A stretch of DNA of 64,000 bases from Clostridia bacterium (GTDB lineage: Bacteria; Bacillota; Clostridia; Acetivibrionales; DSM-2933): positions 1-64,000 of the forward strand of contig JAOABQ010000030.1 of assembly GCA_026418275.1 (NCBI GenBank). Direction: 5' to 3'. Numbering within the stretch: the stretch's first letter is position 1; the number at the start of each line of letters is the position of its first letter. The notes below the pieces were generated by a model that saw nothing but the letters and a program-made list of their open reading frames with translations, was not told the DNA's origin and did not search any database. This document shows, in pieces, positions 27,868 to 37,197 of this stretch. The translations under genes were made by a program, and so were the position numbers.

Positions 27868-28728
27868 ATGCTCAAGAAAAATTATATTGCCGCTTTGGTG
27901 ATCAGTTTTGCCTTGGTTTTTACATCATGCAGTACCGGTAATAACAGCTTGCCAAGCAACGATAACAATATAGACACGAAGACAAGTGAGACAACGGCTC
28001 CAGCATCTGGAGACAAGAAAAGCGATAATCTGAGCGATAAGAAGCAGAACGATTTGGACAATTCAAAGAGTAGGACCTATAAAATAGCTAAAGAAAGTTA
28101 TGAGGATAAAAAGATTAAAATCAATTATCCTCAGATTGCCAATTCAGGTGACAGCAGTAAGGAAAAAACAGTGAATGAAGTAATAAGAAACGAGGCCTTA
28201 AAGGGGTTAAATTACTACAAAGGTGAAGAAAATGAGCTTACCCTTGAAATCGATTATGATATCAAGTGGAAGGGTGAAAATCTTTTGAGTATTGCGTATT
28301 CCGGGATTGGTAATATCCAAGGGGCAGCACACCCCAACAACCTTTTTTACACAACCAATATTAATATCAATAAGGGCGAAACAGTAAGATTAAAAGAGCT
28401 TGTGAATATCGATGAAAGCTTTGCAGAAAAATTTATAGCTGGAAAATTCACAGCACTGAATCCGGAACAAAAACCTGCCTTGGACACATTTACAAAGGAC
28501 GACTTAATGAAGGAGTTTAATAAAGCAGATGCACTGGATCACATCGGTACCGAAAATCACTCGGATACTTTTAGTTATTTGACAAAGGATTCTTTAGGCA
28601 TCAGCATAGGTGTTGCCCAAGCGGCAGGGAGCCATGCGGAATTTGAAATAAAATACCAGGATATTGCGGATAACATAAAAGCTGAAAATGAAGGGTGGAA
28701 AGACTTCTCCAATATATTTTCAAAATAA
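27868..28728 (+). CDS. DUF4163/DUF3298 lipoprotein (RsiV/PdaC-type domain)
   Basis: 286 residues; AAGGAGG precedes ATG 27868. Signal peptide with lipobox VFTSC and Cys20/21 lipidation. After a Ser/Asn/Lys-rich linker the ectodomain shows the DUF4163-DUF3298 pattern (NYPQIANSGD, YSGIGNIQGAAHPNN, LKELVNIDESF, SLGISIGVAQAAGSHAEFEI). In Bacillus such domains occur in the lysozyme-sensing anti-sigma RsiV and in the deacetylase PdaC. It follows the GH19 gene by 68 bp, so a role in sensing or tolerating muralytic activity is an attractive but unproven idea. Confidence 0.85.
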   Translation: MLKKNYIAALVISFALVFTSCSTGNNSLPSNDNNIDTKTSETTAPASGDKKSDNLSDKKQNDLDNSKSRTYKIAKESYEDKKIKINYPQIANSGDSSKEKTVNEVIRNEALKGLNYYKGEENELTLEIDYDIKWKGENLLSIAYSGIGNIQGAAHPNNLFYTTNININKGETVRLKELVNIDESFAEKFIAGKFTALNPEQKPALDTFTKDDLMKEFNKADALDHIGTENHSDTFSYLTKDSLGISIGVAQAAGSHAEFEIKYQDIADNIKAENEGWKDFSNIFSK

Positions 28729-29077
28729 AATGAGGTTGGGTGTAATGATTATAGGTTTGCTTTAAGGTCTTTGGCAGAAGGCGCTTATTATTAAAATGAG
28801 GATAGAATGAAAAAAAGTTTCGGAACCTTTCCGAAACTTTTTTCATAAATAATTACCCGAATTGTGCAAGTTTCGATTTGTAACCGATTAAATCGAATGT
28901 ACAAATGAAATTTCTATTTACTAAAAAGATTTGAGCGTAAATACTTTGTATGAGTGTATCATTTATATTATAATTAAAATGTCATATCAATAGTTTAGTT
29001 AAGTAAACCAAATAAAACGTAAATTATGATATGCTATTATTATTGAATATTATTTTAAATGAAGGGGGATTAAGACA
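28729..29077. other. intergenic
   Basis: Contains the terminator at 28811-28843, then a very AT-rich stretch leading to GAAGGGGG before the next gene. No other feature recognised. Confidence 0.5.
28811..28843 (+). terminator. rho-independent terminator
   Basis: AAAAAAGTTTCGG pairs with CCGAAACTTTTTT around a 7-nt loop. Symmetric and strong. Ends the GH19-lipoprotein unit. Confidence 0.9.
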
Positions 29078-30070
29078 TTGGGACAATACAAATCTAAGCA
29101 GAGCGGTGAAGCCAAGACCGTAAAAAGAACCGGTTCATTTATTGTATCTGCGGTACTGTTGCTTTTTGCTTTGGGTTTTCATGTGTTTAATGCTTTTGTA
29201 GGAGGAAGTAAACTGGATTCTGCGTCACGGTTAGGTTATATTGGGGCGGTTTTGTTAATTATAGCAATTGTAACATTTTTGATTTTTAGATTTAAATCGG
29301 TACATAAGAGAGCGACTGGGATGCTGATTTTTAGTACTGTTATAATAATATCAGGCTTAGGTGTATTTACTCTTTCGCTATGGAATATGGGATCGGAAGC
29401 AGTGCAAACAAATGATATAAAAACCACATACAAGAGAATATTGAGCACATCAGTTGGGGGAAATATAGTAAGTGAGGAATTATCGGAAGCTGCTTACGGC
29501 CAAAATGCAAAGTATCTGACAGTTTTAGTACAGAGCCTCAATGAAGTGATTATTTTAAAAAGAGATTTTCTGAAAAAAATAAGTGAGATAAATCAACTGG
29601 GTATTAGTAACCAAATACTTGAAGATCCGGGAAAAATGGATGTGATGGTAAAAGCATACAAAGATTTAAAGGAATATGTTACTGACTATGAAATAAAGTA
29701 TGAAGATTTGGTTAAAAAAATGCGACAAAGCGTTAGTGACTTGAAGGTGAATGAAAGCGAGAAACAAGCATTTCTTAAAGGCTTTGACGAATCAATCGGT
29801 AAGAATGCTGAAAAGATGAAGCAATATTTCAATATTGAAAAGGGTTTCGCGGACGCAAATGTTGAATTATTGCAATTCTTGAAAAATGCAAAAGGCAAGT
29901 ATAAATATAGCGATAATGACGGATTTCAATTTAATAATAAAAATGATACCGACACATTTGGAAAGTTTTATGGAAAAGTTGATGATGCTGTCAAACAGGA
30001 ATCAAAATGGTTGGAGGATAATAATAAAAGATTACTTGAACTTCAGCAAAGTATAAATAATATTAATTGA
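29078..30070 (+). CDS. membrane protein with long coiled-coil domain, unknown
   Basis: 330 residues from TTG 29078 (AAGGGGG 9 nt upstream). Three hydrophobic segments (about 22-42, 52-71, 82-102) are followed by about 225 polar, Lys/Glu-rich residues with heptad-like spacing (LVKKMRQSVSDLKVNESEKQ, WLEDNNKRLLELQQSINNIN). I recognise no family. The gene lies 19 bp before the second topoisomerase III and is probably co-transcribed with it. Confidence 0.75.
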   Translation: MGQYKSKQSGEAKTVKRTGSFIVSAVLLLFALGFHVFNAFVGGSKLDSASRLGYIGAVLLIIAIVTFLIFRFKSVHKRATGMLIFSTVIIISGLGVFTLSLWNMGSEAVQTNDIKTTYKRILSTSVGGNIVSEELSEAAYGQNAKYLTVLVQSLNEVIILKRDFLKKISEINQLGISNQILEDPGKMDVMVKAYKDLKEYVTDYEIKYEDLVKKMRQSVSDLKVNESEKQAFLKGFDESIGKNAEKMKQYFNIEKGFADANVELLQFLKNAKGKYKYSDNDGFQFNNKNDTDTFGKFYGKVDDAVKQESKWLEDNNKRLLELQQSINNIN

Positions 30071-30089
30071 TATACTGAAAGGAATCATC

Positions 30090-32255
30090 ATGGGAAAAAT
30101 TTTGGTTTTGACGGAAAAGCCTTCAGTAGGAAGGGATATAGCAAAAGTATTGAACTGTCATCAAAACGGAAACGGCTGTATTATGGGAGCAAAATATATT
30201 GTCACTTGGGCTTTGGGACACCTGGTTACCTTGGCAGACCCGGAAGCTTACGGTGAGAGGTATAAAACCTGGAGCCTTGATAATCTCCCCATGCTGCCCA
30301 ATAAAATGGAGCTTGTGGTAATCAAGGAAACCTCCAAGCAATTTGGGATTGTTAAAAATCTATTAAAAAGAGAAGATGTGGACGAATTAATTGTTGCGAC
30401 GGATTCCGGAAGGGAAGGAGAACTTGTTGCACGGTGGATTATTGCAAAAGCCGGGTTTAGGAAACCGATCAGGAGATTATGGATTTCCTCGCAAACGGAT
30501 AAAGCGATTAAAGACGGATTTAACAATCTTAAACCGGGTAAGGAATATGACAATTTGTTTAAATCCGCAGAATGCAGAGCCGAGGCGGACTGGTTAATCG
30601 GGCTCAACGTGTCCAGGGCGCTAACCTGCAAGTTTAATGCCCAGCTTTCGGCCGGACGTGTTCAGACTCCTACTCTGGCTATGGTTGTACAGAGGGAAAA
30701 CGAAATTAAAAAGTTTGTGCCGAAGGACTATTGGACTATCAATGCGAGAGTAAACGGGTTTACTATCACCTGGCAGGATAAGACCAGCGGACAAACAAGA
30801 ATATTTAATAAACAGCAGGCGGATGAAATCCTATCCAAAGTGAAGGGGCAAAATGGGGAAATCATAGAGGTAAAGAAGGAAGCAAAAGAGGAGCCGCCGC
30901 CTCTTGCCTATGACCTTACCGAGCTTCAGCGGGATGCAAATCGCCGATTTGGATATTCTGCAAAGCAGACCCTGGGTATTATGCAGAAATTATATGAAAC
31001 CCACAAGATTGTCACTTATCCCAGAACTGATTCCAGGTATGTTACAGACGATATTGTCCCTACATTAAATGACCGTTTGAAAAGTGTTGCAGTAGGGCCT
31101 TACGCGGAATTCGCACGCAGCTTGCTGCGTGGAAATATCAAGGTGACCAAAAGGTTTGTGGATAACAGCAAGGTGACGGACCACCATGCAATCATACCGA
31201 CCGAACAGTATGTCAATCTTAGTTCTTTAAGCAGTGAAGAGCGGAATATATTTGATTTGATTGTAAAAAGATTTATTGCGGTATTGAATCCTTCTTTCCA
31301 ATATGAACAGACGACGGTGAAGGTCAGCGTTAAGGGAGAGCTTTTCTATGCCAAGGGAAAGATCATTAAATCCAAGGGTTGGAAAGCGGTATATGAGGGA
31401 CAGAAAAATATGGACGATGAGTCTGAGGAAGAGCAAGACCAGAGCTTGCCCGAAGTAAAGAAAGGTCAGTTTTTAAAGCTTGATGCGGTTCAAGCGTATA
31501 ACGGTAAAACAAAACCTCCCGCAAGGTATACCGAGGCTACTTTGCTCACTGCCATGGAGCATCCGGGAAAATTTATCGAGAACGAGGCACTTAGGGAGGC
31601 TATGGACAAGACCAGTGGGCTGGGTACTCCGGCAACCCGGGCGGATATTATTGAAAAGCTGTTTAATTCCTTTTATGTGGAGAGAAAGGGAAAAGAAATA
31701 TTCCCGACTTCAAAAGGAATCCAGTTGGTTGACTTGGTACCGTCGGACTTGAAATCACCTGAACTTACAGCAAAATGGGAGCAGAAACTTTTGTTAATCA
31801 GCAAAGGAAAGGCCAATGCCAATGAATATGTCAATCAGATGAAAGAATATGCTGCCAAGCTGGTTTCAAATGTAAAAGCAAGTGCGGATGTATACAGGCA
31901 TGATAACCTGACAAGAGAAAAATGTCCCGAATGCGGAAAGTTTCTCCTGGATGTGAACGGAAAGAAGGGGAAAATGCTGGTTTGTCAGGACCGGGAATGC
32001 GGATACCGGAAAACCGTATCCCAAGTATCCAATGCAAGGTGTCCGGAATGCCATAAAAAGATGGAGATCCGGGGAGAAGGAGAGAATAAAACCTTCTACT
32101 GTGTTTGTGGTTACCGGGAAAAGTTGGAGGCATTTCAAAAGAGAAAGGGCGAGCAGGTGAACAAAAAGGAAGTCAGCAGGTTTTTATCGCAGCAGGAAAC
32201 AAAGGAAAACATAAATTCCGCTCTGGCTGACGCATTGGCTAAATGGAAAAGTTAA
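30090..32255 (+). CDS. topB: DNA topoisomerase III, long paralogue with zinc ribbons
   Basis: 721 residues. Toprim (MGKILVLTEKPSVGRDIAKVL, ATDSGREGELVARWI), core motif SAGRVQTPTLAMV, active-site Tyr310 in TYPRTDSR, and GLGTPATRADIIEKL. Residues about 612-700 add two Cys-rich zinc-ribbon units (CPECGKF...CQDREC and CPECHKK...CVCGY). It keeps all canonical motifs and is probably the main TopB, while the 656-residue paralogue at 15129-17099 lacks the zinc ribbons and has a changed AGRVQT motif. Followed by a terminator. Confidence 0.94.
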   Translation: MGKILVLTEKPSVGRDIAKVLNCHQNGNGCIMGAKYIVTWALGHLVTLADPEAYGERYKTWSLDNLPMLPNKMELVVIKETSKQFGIVKNLLKREDVDELIVATDSGREGELVARWIIAKAGFRKPIRRLWISSQTDKAIKDGFNNLKPGKEYDNLFKSAECRAEADWLIGLNVSRALTCKFNAQLSAGRVQTPTLAMVVQRENEIKKFVPKDYWTINARVNGFTITWQDKTSGQTRIFNKQQADEILSKVKGQNGEIIEVKKEAKEEPPPLAYDLTELQRDANRRFGYSAKQTLGIMQKLYETHKIVTYPRTDSRYVTDDIVPTLNDRLKSVAVGPYAEFARSLLRGNIKVTKRFVDNSKVTDHHAIIPTEQYVNLSSLSSEERNIFDLIVKRFIAVLNPSFQYEQTTVKVSVKGELFYAKGKIIKSKGWKAVYEGQKNMDDESEEEQDQSLPEVKKGQFLKLDAVQAYNGKTKPPARYTEATLLTAMEHPGKFIENEALREAMDKTSGLGTPATRADIIEKLFNSFYVERKGKEIFPTSKGIQLVDLVPSDLKSPELTAKWEQKLLLISKGKANANEYVNQMKEYAAKLVSNVKASADVYRHDNLTREKCPECGKFLLDVNGKKGKMLVCQDRECGYRKTVSQVSNARCPECHKKMEIRGEGENKTFYCVCGYREKLEAFQKRKGEQVNKKEVSRFLSQQETKENINSALADALAKWKS

Positions 32256-32270
32256 GGAACATTTACAATA

Positions 32271-32319
32271 AAAAAGTAATGCATTTGGACTACCCAATAT
32301 TTCAAAGGCATTACTTTTT
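32271..32319 (+). terminator. terminator after the long topB
   Basis: AAAAAGTAATGC pairs perfectly with GCATTACTTTTT around a 25-nt loop, with a T-rich end. Confidence 0.85.
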
Positions 32320-32428
32320 CTTTACAAATAGGAAAAAATACTACAATATCCCAATTTCTATTGTAAAATTTTATTAGGTTGTTATTAATTAAATTTAGAA
32401 CGATTCATTTTATTTAGGGGGGATTAAA

Positions 32429-34507
32429 GTGCTGAAAAGAACTAAATGCATTCTTATGATGCTCTTATGTTTGGCAGTAATGGTCAATGGATGCATTCTG
32501 CCCGGTTTTGCTCTGACGGCAGGAAATGTACCATCAAAAAATTCCAACAAAGCTTATGAACAGTATATAGAGGAAAAAGGTATACTGCAGGTTGACTCAA
32601 AGAATACAAAGCAGTTTTGGTTGGTTACAGGGAAAACATCCTATAGGCTTCAGGGAAATACCCTGAATATGGCCAAATATATCGGCACGAAAGTTGTTGT
32701 TAAGGGAAGTTTAAAAGCTGGAAAGGACAAAAATAAAATTTTGGTTGTCCTTTCGTTTACACCGTTTCTAACACCACCGGCTACGTCAACACCCATAGAA
32801 TTTCCTACAGATTCACCGAAGCCTACAAATTCGGTACAGTATATACACACGGTTATATCCGATCAACCTCTGTACTTTGTTGATCCTCAGGATAGTGTAG
32901 TAAAGAGTGTCTACAGTGGAAAATGTATCATCCAGTGGAATGAATATACCGGGGATGCCAATTTTACTGCACAGCTTAATCTGGTGCAGAAAGAAAAAAG
33001 CATGTCTTATGAATTTAGACTTACAAAGGTGATCTCATGTCAAAGGGATTCTATTCTAGGTTTATTTGATATTAAAAAGGATGGAATTGTCGTTGCGAAA
33101 GAGATTCAAGCATGTCTTTCCGGGATTGATCAAACGGTGGGAGGCTACTTCCAACTTGGAATGCCAAACAACAAATGGCATATGAGTGCATGCATTACCT
33201 CATTAACTTTAAACTCTTCACCGCCTTCCAATTGTACTCCGCCACCTGTTTCAGGGCAACCGAAATATTTACAAAGCATTTACTCAAATAAATCCAGTAT
33301 TCTGGTGGACCCTACAAATGGTATCTGGGATAGTTTGACCGGAAGCTTCTGGGTAGAGTGGAATGAAAAGACGAACAACGCCTCGGTTCATGCACAGGTT
33401 TATTCAGTGAAGGAAACAGGGACGATATTCTATGATTTTAAACTGATATCTGTCAAGAGCTGTAATACCGATTCCATAACGGGCAATTTTGAAATAAAAA
33501 TAAACGACAAGGTTGTAGCATCCGGAATACCGGGTGAAATATATGGATTAAGCCAGCCTCACTCAAATTACTTTAAGTGGGTTATGGGAGATGAGAATGC
33601 TTATTGGCAAGTAAACGGTGAGATAACAAGCCGGGCATTTATATTTGAATATGAAGACCCCTCTTCAATCGATCGACCTCAATATTCCCATACGGTTATA
33701 TCCGAGAGACCCAACTTTTTAGTAGAACCTTCAAAGGATACATGGGATAATGGGCTAGGTGGAAGGATTGAAGTGAGGTGGAATGAAAAGACCAAGGATG
33801 CATCCGTATATGCACAGGTGTATGCAGCCCAAGGGGATGAAATTCGCTTTTATGATGTAAGGCTGCTATCTGTTACAAGTTGTGATAGAGATTTAATCCG
33901 GGGAATGTTTGAAATTAAAAAGGATGGGTTCATTTTAACTCCTTCAATACAGGGGGAAGTATACGGGTTGGCCCAACCGGTGGGCAGTTACTTTAAATGT
34001 GTCATACGGGATGAAAAGTTATATTTTCAAGTCAATGGGGATATAACCTGCCGTATGGATGCACCGGATACTGTAGTACCGACACCGACCCCTAAACCTA
34101 CAGCTATGCCTACTGAAATACCCGGTAAAATACATACAGTGACTTCGGTTAAACCAATTTATGTAAAGGATCCTACCATTGGTTTGGATTTCTTACAAGT
34201 TTCAAGCGGAAATTGTACTATTAGCTGGGCTGAAGGAACAAAGAGTGCCTTTTACAATGCGAAGCTGACGGTAATGAACGGTTTAAAACCTGTAGTATAT
34301 GAATTTAGGCTGACCTATGCTATTCAAAGCGATAGCGATTCTATCGAAGGGTTATTCGATGTTTTGAGAGACGGCATACCTATTGCGAAGGAAGTTCATG
34401 GAAGGATTTACGGGCTGAGTCAGAAAGAGGGAAATTATTTTAAGTTTTATTCAGACGGTGAAAAGTGGCATATGAGTGGATATATTACATGCCGGCTGGA
34501 CTATTAA
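32429..34507 (+). CDS. secreted protein with four tandem ~110-residue repeats, unknown
   Basis: 692 residues from GTG 32429 (TAGGGGGGAT upstream). A signal sequence carries a possible lipobox (VNGC); Pro/Thr linkers separate units. Four homologous repeats begin near residues 137, 282, 420 and 566. Each follows the pattern HTVIS..P...VDP, W(N)E.T..A...AQ, F.L.S...C..DSI.G.FEIKKDG..VA, G...GLSQ..G.YFK, W...G.ITCR. The spacing of beta-strand-like segments suggests a jelly-roll or beta-sandwich repeat, possibly surface-exposed or glycan-binding. I recognise no family. It stands alone between two terminators. Confidence 0.8.
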   Translation: MLKRTKCILMMLLCLAVMVNGCILPGFALTAGNVPSKNSNKAYEQYIEEKGILQVDSKNTKQFWLVTGKTSYRLQGNTLNMAKYIGTKVVVKGSLKAGKDKNKILVVLSFTPFLTPPATSTPIEFPTDSPKPTNSVQYIHTVISDQPLYFVDPQDSVVKSVYSGKCIIQWNEYTGDANFTAQLNLVQKEKSMSYEFRLTKVISCQRDSILGLFDIKKDGIVVAKEIQACLSGIDQTVGGYFQLGMPNNKWHMSACITSLTLNSSPPSNCTPPPVSGQPKYLQSIYSNKSSILVDPTNGIWDSLTGSFWVEWNEKTNNASVHAQVYSVKETGTIFYDFKLISVKSCNTDSITGNFEIKINDKVVASGIPGEIYGLSQPHSNYFKWVMGDENAYWQVNGEITSRAFIFEYEDPSSIDRPQYSHTVISERPNFLVEPSKDTWDNGLGGRIEVRWNEKTKDASVYAQVYAAQGDEIRFYDVRLLSVTSCDRDLIRGMFEIKKDGFILTPSIQGEVYGLAQPVGSYFKCVIRDEKLYFQVNGDITCRMDAPDTVVPTPTPKPTAMPTEIPGKIHTVTSVKPIYVKDPTIGLDFLQVSSGNCTISWAEGTKSAFYNAKLTVMNGLKPVVYEFRLTYAIQSDSDSIEGLFDVLRDGIPIAKEVHGRIYGLSQKEGNYFKFYSDGEKWHMSGYITCRLDY

Positions 34508-34541
34508 CGGCACGTTTATATTGTATAAAATATAAGTTGAA

Positions 34542-34580
34542 TGACCGGAGACTATTTAGGTTCCCGGTCAAATTTATTTT
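34542..34580 (+). terminator. terminator after the four-repeat gene
   Basis: TGACCGG pairs with CCGGTCA around a 15-nt loop, followed by AATTTATTTT. Moderate strength. Confidence 0.7.
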
Positions 34581-34772
34581 CATGTTCTATTTCTTAAGAT
34601 TTATAACATGCTCTATTTGCTACCTGAAATGCTTGTTAAGGTACTTTGTATTTACAATTCTTAGGGAAATGATTCTGCTTGAAATCATCTGCTTTTTTGA
34701 TATAATCAACAGAAGAGCACATAACCAGCGGTGAGACTCATCAGTGGTTGTTCTTAAGAAAGGGAAGCGTAG

Positions 34773-35663
34773 ATGATCAAAGTATATAATAGAAGAACCG
34801 GAGAATACGAAATTGAAAAGGTAGCAGGAGGAGGCCTTTTAAATGCGCTGTATACTACAAAGCCAGGGAAGCTTGGGCTGGAACTTTTAGTAAAAAGAAA
34901 GCTTTACTCTGCTTTGACTGGTTTTTTATGTGATAAAGGCTTTAGTGCGAGAAAAATAAAGTCCTTTGCCAGGGATTTTGAAATTGACCTTAGTGAGTGT
35001 TGTACCAAAGTAGAGGATTTTAAATCCTTTAACGATTTCTTTACCAGAAAGCTTAAGCCTGGAGCCCGTGTGTTTCATGAAGATCCGGACCTGCTTTTAT
35101 CACCGGGGGATGGAAGAGTAAAAGTATGGACGAATATAGACATTGACAACTTACTGCAGATCAAGGGTTTTCCATACACACTAAGGGAACTCTTAAATGA
35201 TGAAGCCCTTGCCCGGGAATACACGGGAGGGACGTATATACTGCTTAGGCTCTGTCCTGTAGATTACCACCGGTTTCATTTTATAGACAGCGGTATTCCA
35301 ACTGAAAGCAAAAAAATTAAAGGAGCGTATTATTCCGTAAATCCCGTTGCACTAAGTTCAATTCCCCGTGCTTTTTGCAGAAACAAACGGGAATACAGCA
35401 TTCTTCACTCGGAGCACTTTGGAGATATTGTATATGTAGAGGTAGGGGCCACATCCGTAGGGTCCATTGTTCAGACCTATACACCCAATAAGCCTCTAAA
35501 GCGTGGAGAGGAAAAGGGGTATTTCAAGTTTGGAGGTTCTACCGTCCTGCTTTTATTCAAAAAATATACCGTCCAGATTGATCGAGATATTTTGGAGCAA
35601 ACCGAAGCGGGGTATGAAACCAAAGTTCTTGCCGGAGAAGTGATTGGCAGAAGAAAAAAGTAG
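34773..35663 (+). CDS. psd: phosphatidylserine decarboxylase proenzyme
   Basis: 296 residues; AAAGGGAAG precedes ATG 34773. Conserved PSD motifs: FNDFFTRKLKPGAR, LLSPGDGRV, LCPVDYHRFHF, and the autocleavage motif FGGST near residue 256, where Ser becomes the pyruvoyl group of the small alpha chain. The reaction converts phosphatidylserine to phosphatidylethanolamine at the membrane. No pssA gene is adjacent. A terminator follows. Confidence 0.93.
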   Translation: MIKVYNRRTGEYEIEKVAGGGLLNALYTTKPGKLGLELLVKRKLYSALTGFLCDKGFSARKIKSFARDFEIDLSECCTKVEDFKSFNDFFTRKLKPGARVFHEDPDLLLSPGDGRVKVWTNIDIDNLLQIKGFPYTLRELLNDEALAREYTGGTYILLRLCPVDYHRFHFIDSGIPTESKKIKGAYYSVNPVALSSIPRAFCRNKREYSILHSEHFGDIVYVEVGATSVGSIVQTYTPNKPLKRGEEKGYFKFGGSTVLLLFKKYTVQIDRDILEQTEAGYETKVLAGEVIGRRKK

Positions 35664-35684
35664 AAAACATAAGACGGATATAAT

Positions 35685-35736
35685 GAGTGAAGAAAATACA
35701 TGAATAAAATGCTTTTCAGTATTTTCCTCACTTTTT
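35685..35736 (+). terminator. terminator after psd
   Basis: GAGTGA-GAAAATAC pairs with GTATTTTC-TCAC, 19-nt loop, followed by a T run. Confidence 0.85.
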
Positions 35737-35863
35737 TATTTATATAAACATGTCCCGGTACTTAAAGCCCATACTTTAGCATACATCATCCTCCTTAAGA
35801 AAAATTCAGCTTCTTATTTAGGACTTATTTTTTACTAACAAATTATTAAACTCTTTTATTTTT

Positions 35864-35968
35864 TAGTGCCTCGTAACGCAACTCTTTTCAAGGGTATGCG
35901 AGGCTCAAACAGATGAAGTGCATTTTTAACACTTTGAAACTTAAAATTTGTTGTGTTAAAAAGCACTA
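35864..35968 (-). repeat. interspersed repeat family B, copy 2
   Basis: Reverse orientation; bounded by TAGTGCC and GCACTA. The two hairpins (GTGCCTCG-region and GTGC-TTTTTAACAC-region) are intact and closely match the copy at 40646-40750. Confidence 0.9.
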
Positions 35969-36107
35969 GAATGATATTTTAAAGCTATATTGCAATTGGG
36001 CTGATTGCCTTGAGATTAGGGTGCTTAACCGGAATAAAAATGTAATAAATTAGAAGGAATTTTGAACTTTTTATAGAATATAAGTGTTATAAAAAAGAGG
36101 TGGAAGA

Positions 36108-36272
36108 ATGAAAACTACAAATAAAAAAAAGGATGATCATAAAATAAAAATGGAAAAGATTAGGCAAATTGAGTACCTGTTTATGGTGCAAAGCAATCTC
36201 CATGAAGCTGACCGGAGGGTGCTCATCGGTGAAAAGGAGAAATTGCTGAAAGCTGTGAAATTGCCTAAATAA
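36108..36272 (+). CDS. small basic protein, 54 aa
   Basis: 54 residues from ATG 36108 with AGAGGTGG upstream. Lys/Glu-rich and predicted helical (MEKIRQIEYLFMVQSNLHEA). No cysteines, no membrane segment. The start site and codon pattern support a real gene; function unknown. Convergent with the anti-sigma gene. Confidence 0.55.
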   Translation: MKTTNKKKDDHKIKMEKIRQIEYLFMVQSNLHEADRRVLIGEKEKLLKAVKLPK

Positions 36273-36285
36273 AGCTATAAATGAA

Positions 36286-36307
36286 GCAAGCCGCTTTCAC
36301 GGCTTGC
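36286..36307. terminator. hairpin between convergent genes
   Basis: GCAAGCCG pairs with CGGCTTGC around a 6-nt loop. T runs on either side are short. It likely ends the small gene on the left and the anti-sigma gene on the right. Confidence 0.55.
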
Positions 36308-36330
36308 AAAGTACTTTTGCGCAATTTACA

Positions 36331-37197
36331 TTAGTTAAGGCTTCCCGCAATTTTAAGAAGGTGATCTTTGGTATCCTGGTCTAATAATAAAGAGCGGATG
36401 CAGTAATAGGTCATGTTGCCTTGGTTATTTTTAAGCCATACGATTTGGCCTGATCCATTATTCTCCACATAGACTGCATCAAAGTTATTAACTTTAACCT
36501 TATTGACCTTTTGCCCGTTTTCAATATCCTGTATATCTTTGGAAGGGTAATTAAAAATGGTTGAGACGGTTATCTCATTTTTATTATTACTATATACAAG
36601 GGTGAAATCGGATATTTGGTCAGTAGGCTTAAGCACTCTTTTAATATACTTAAGGTCTGTGTTTTTGCTTTCTTCAATCATTTCCTTTGCGTAGGATTCA
36701 TCATAGCGGTAGCCAATATTTCCTTCCTTGAAGGAGTATCCTTCGGGAACGGCTGAAGGGGTTTGAAACCCATTTCCTATAATGCTGGAAAGCTCGTAAA
36801 GGCTTTTAACGGATTTGGGTTTAATCCGGAGGTTGATGGCATGTTTATCATTATCCTTTACCTTAATGATTGCTAAAGCCTCAGCTGGGGCGAGTTTTTC
36901 ATAGTCATCTCTGAATAGGTCCGGGGGTAGGGTGTCTCCTCTATCAAAAAGCTGGTATGTATAGGGTGAGTTGCCGGGGCCTTGGAGATCCCATATTTTC
37001 ATTGCGCCAAACCCTGCGGAAACCAGAAGAACAACGGCTAGAACCGTTATAATGAGAAGTTTCTTTTTGTTAAACATAGGCTTAACTTCCTTTCTGTTAT
37101 AAATTCTTTGCATGACATCCTGCCTAACGTCAATTGGAGGCAGGGCAATGTTCTCAAATGCTTTCTTCAAATTATCTGTTGACTGCGTATCCTTCAT
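36331..37197 (-). CDS. membrane anti-sigma factor-like protein (DUF4367)
   Basis: 288 residues. A short cytoplasmic N-terminal region (1-45) is followed by one membrane helix (about 47-68, LLIITVLAVVLLVSAGF). The extracellular domain matches the DUF4367 style (SIIGNGFQTPSAVPEGYSFKEG, VYVENNGSGQIVWLKNNQGNMTYYCI). It overlaps the sigma-factor gene by 26 bp, the classic arrangement for an anti-sigma that holds its ECF sigma at the membrane until a signal arrives. The N-terminus lacks an obvious zinc HxxxCxxC motif. Confidence 0.82.
   Translation of the reverse strand: MKDTQSTDNLKKAFENIALPPIDVRQDVMQRIYNRKEVKPMFNKKKLLIITVLAVVLLVSAGFGAMKIWDLQGPGNSPYTYQLFDRGDTLPPDLFRDDYEKLAPAEALAIIKVKDNDKHAINLRIKPKSVKSLYELSSIIGNGFQTPSAVPEGYSFKEGNIGYRYDESYAKEMIEESKNTDLKYIKRVLKPTDQISDFTLVYSNNKNEITVSTIFNYPSKDIQDIENGQKVNKVKVNNFDAVYVENNGSGQIVWLKNNQGNMTYYCIRSLLLDQDTKDHLLKIAGSLN

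Larger units (their letters stand above)
35664..36107. other. intergenic with terminator and repeat B copy
   Basis: Contains the psd terminator (35685-35736) and repeat family B copy 2 (35864-35968). The remainder is AT-rich without recognised features until the small gene at 36108. Confidence 0.5.

Noticed and set aside
34465..34734. 89-codon plus-strand frame overlapping the end of the four-repeat gene
   Set aside because: Overlaps a terminator, no ribosome binding site, Phe/Ile/Leu/Cys-rich product typical of a chance frame.
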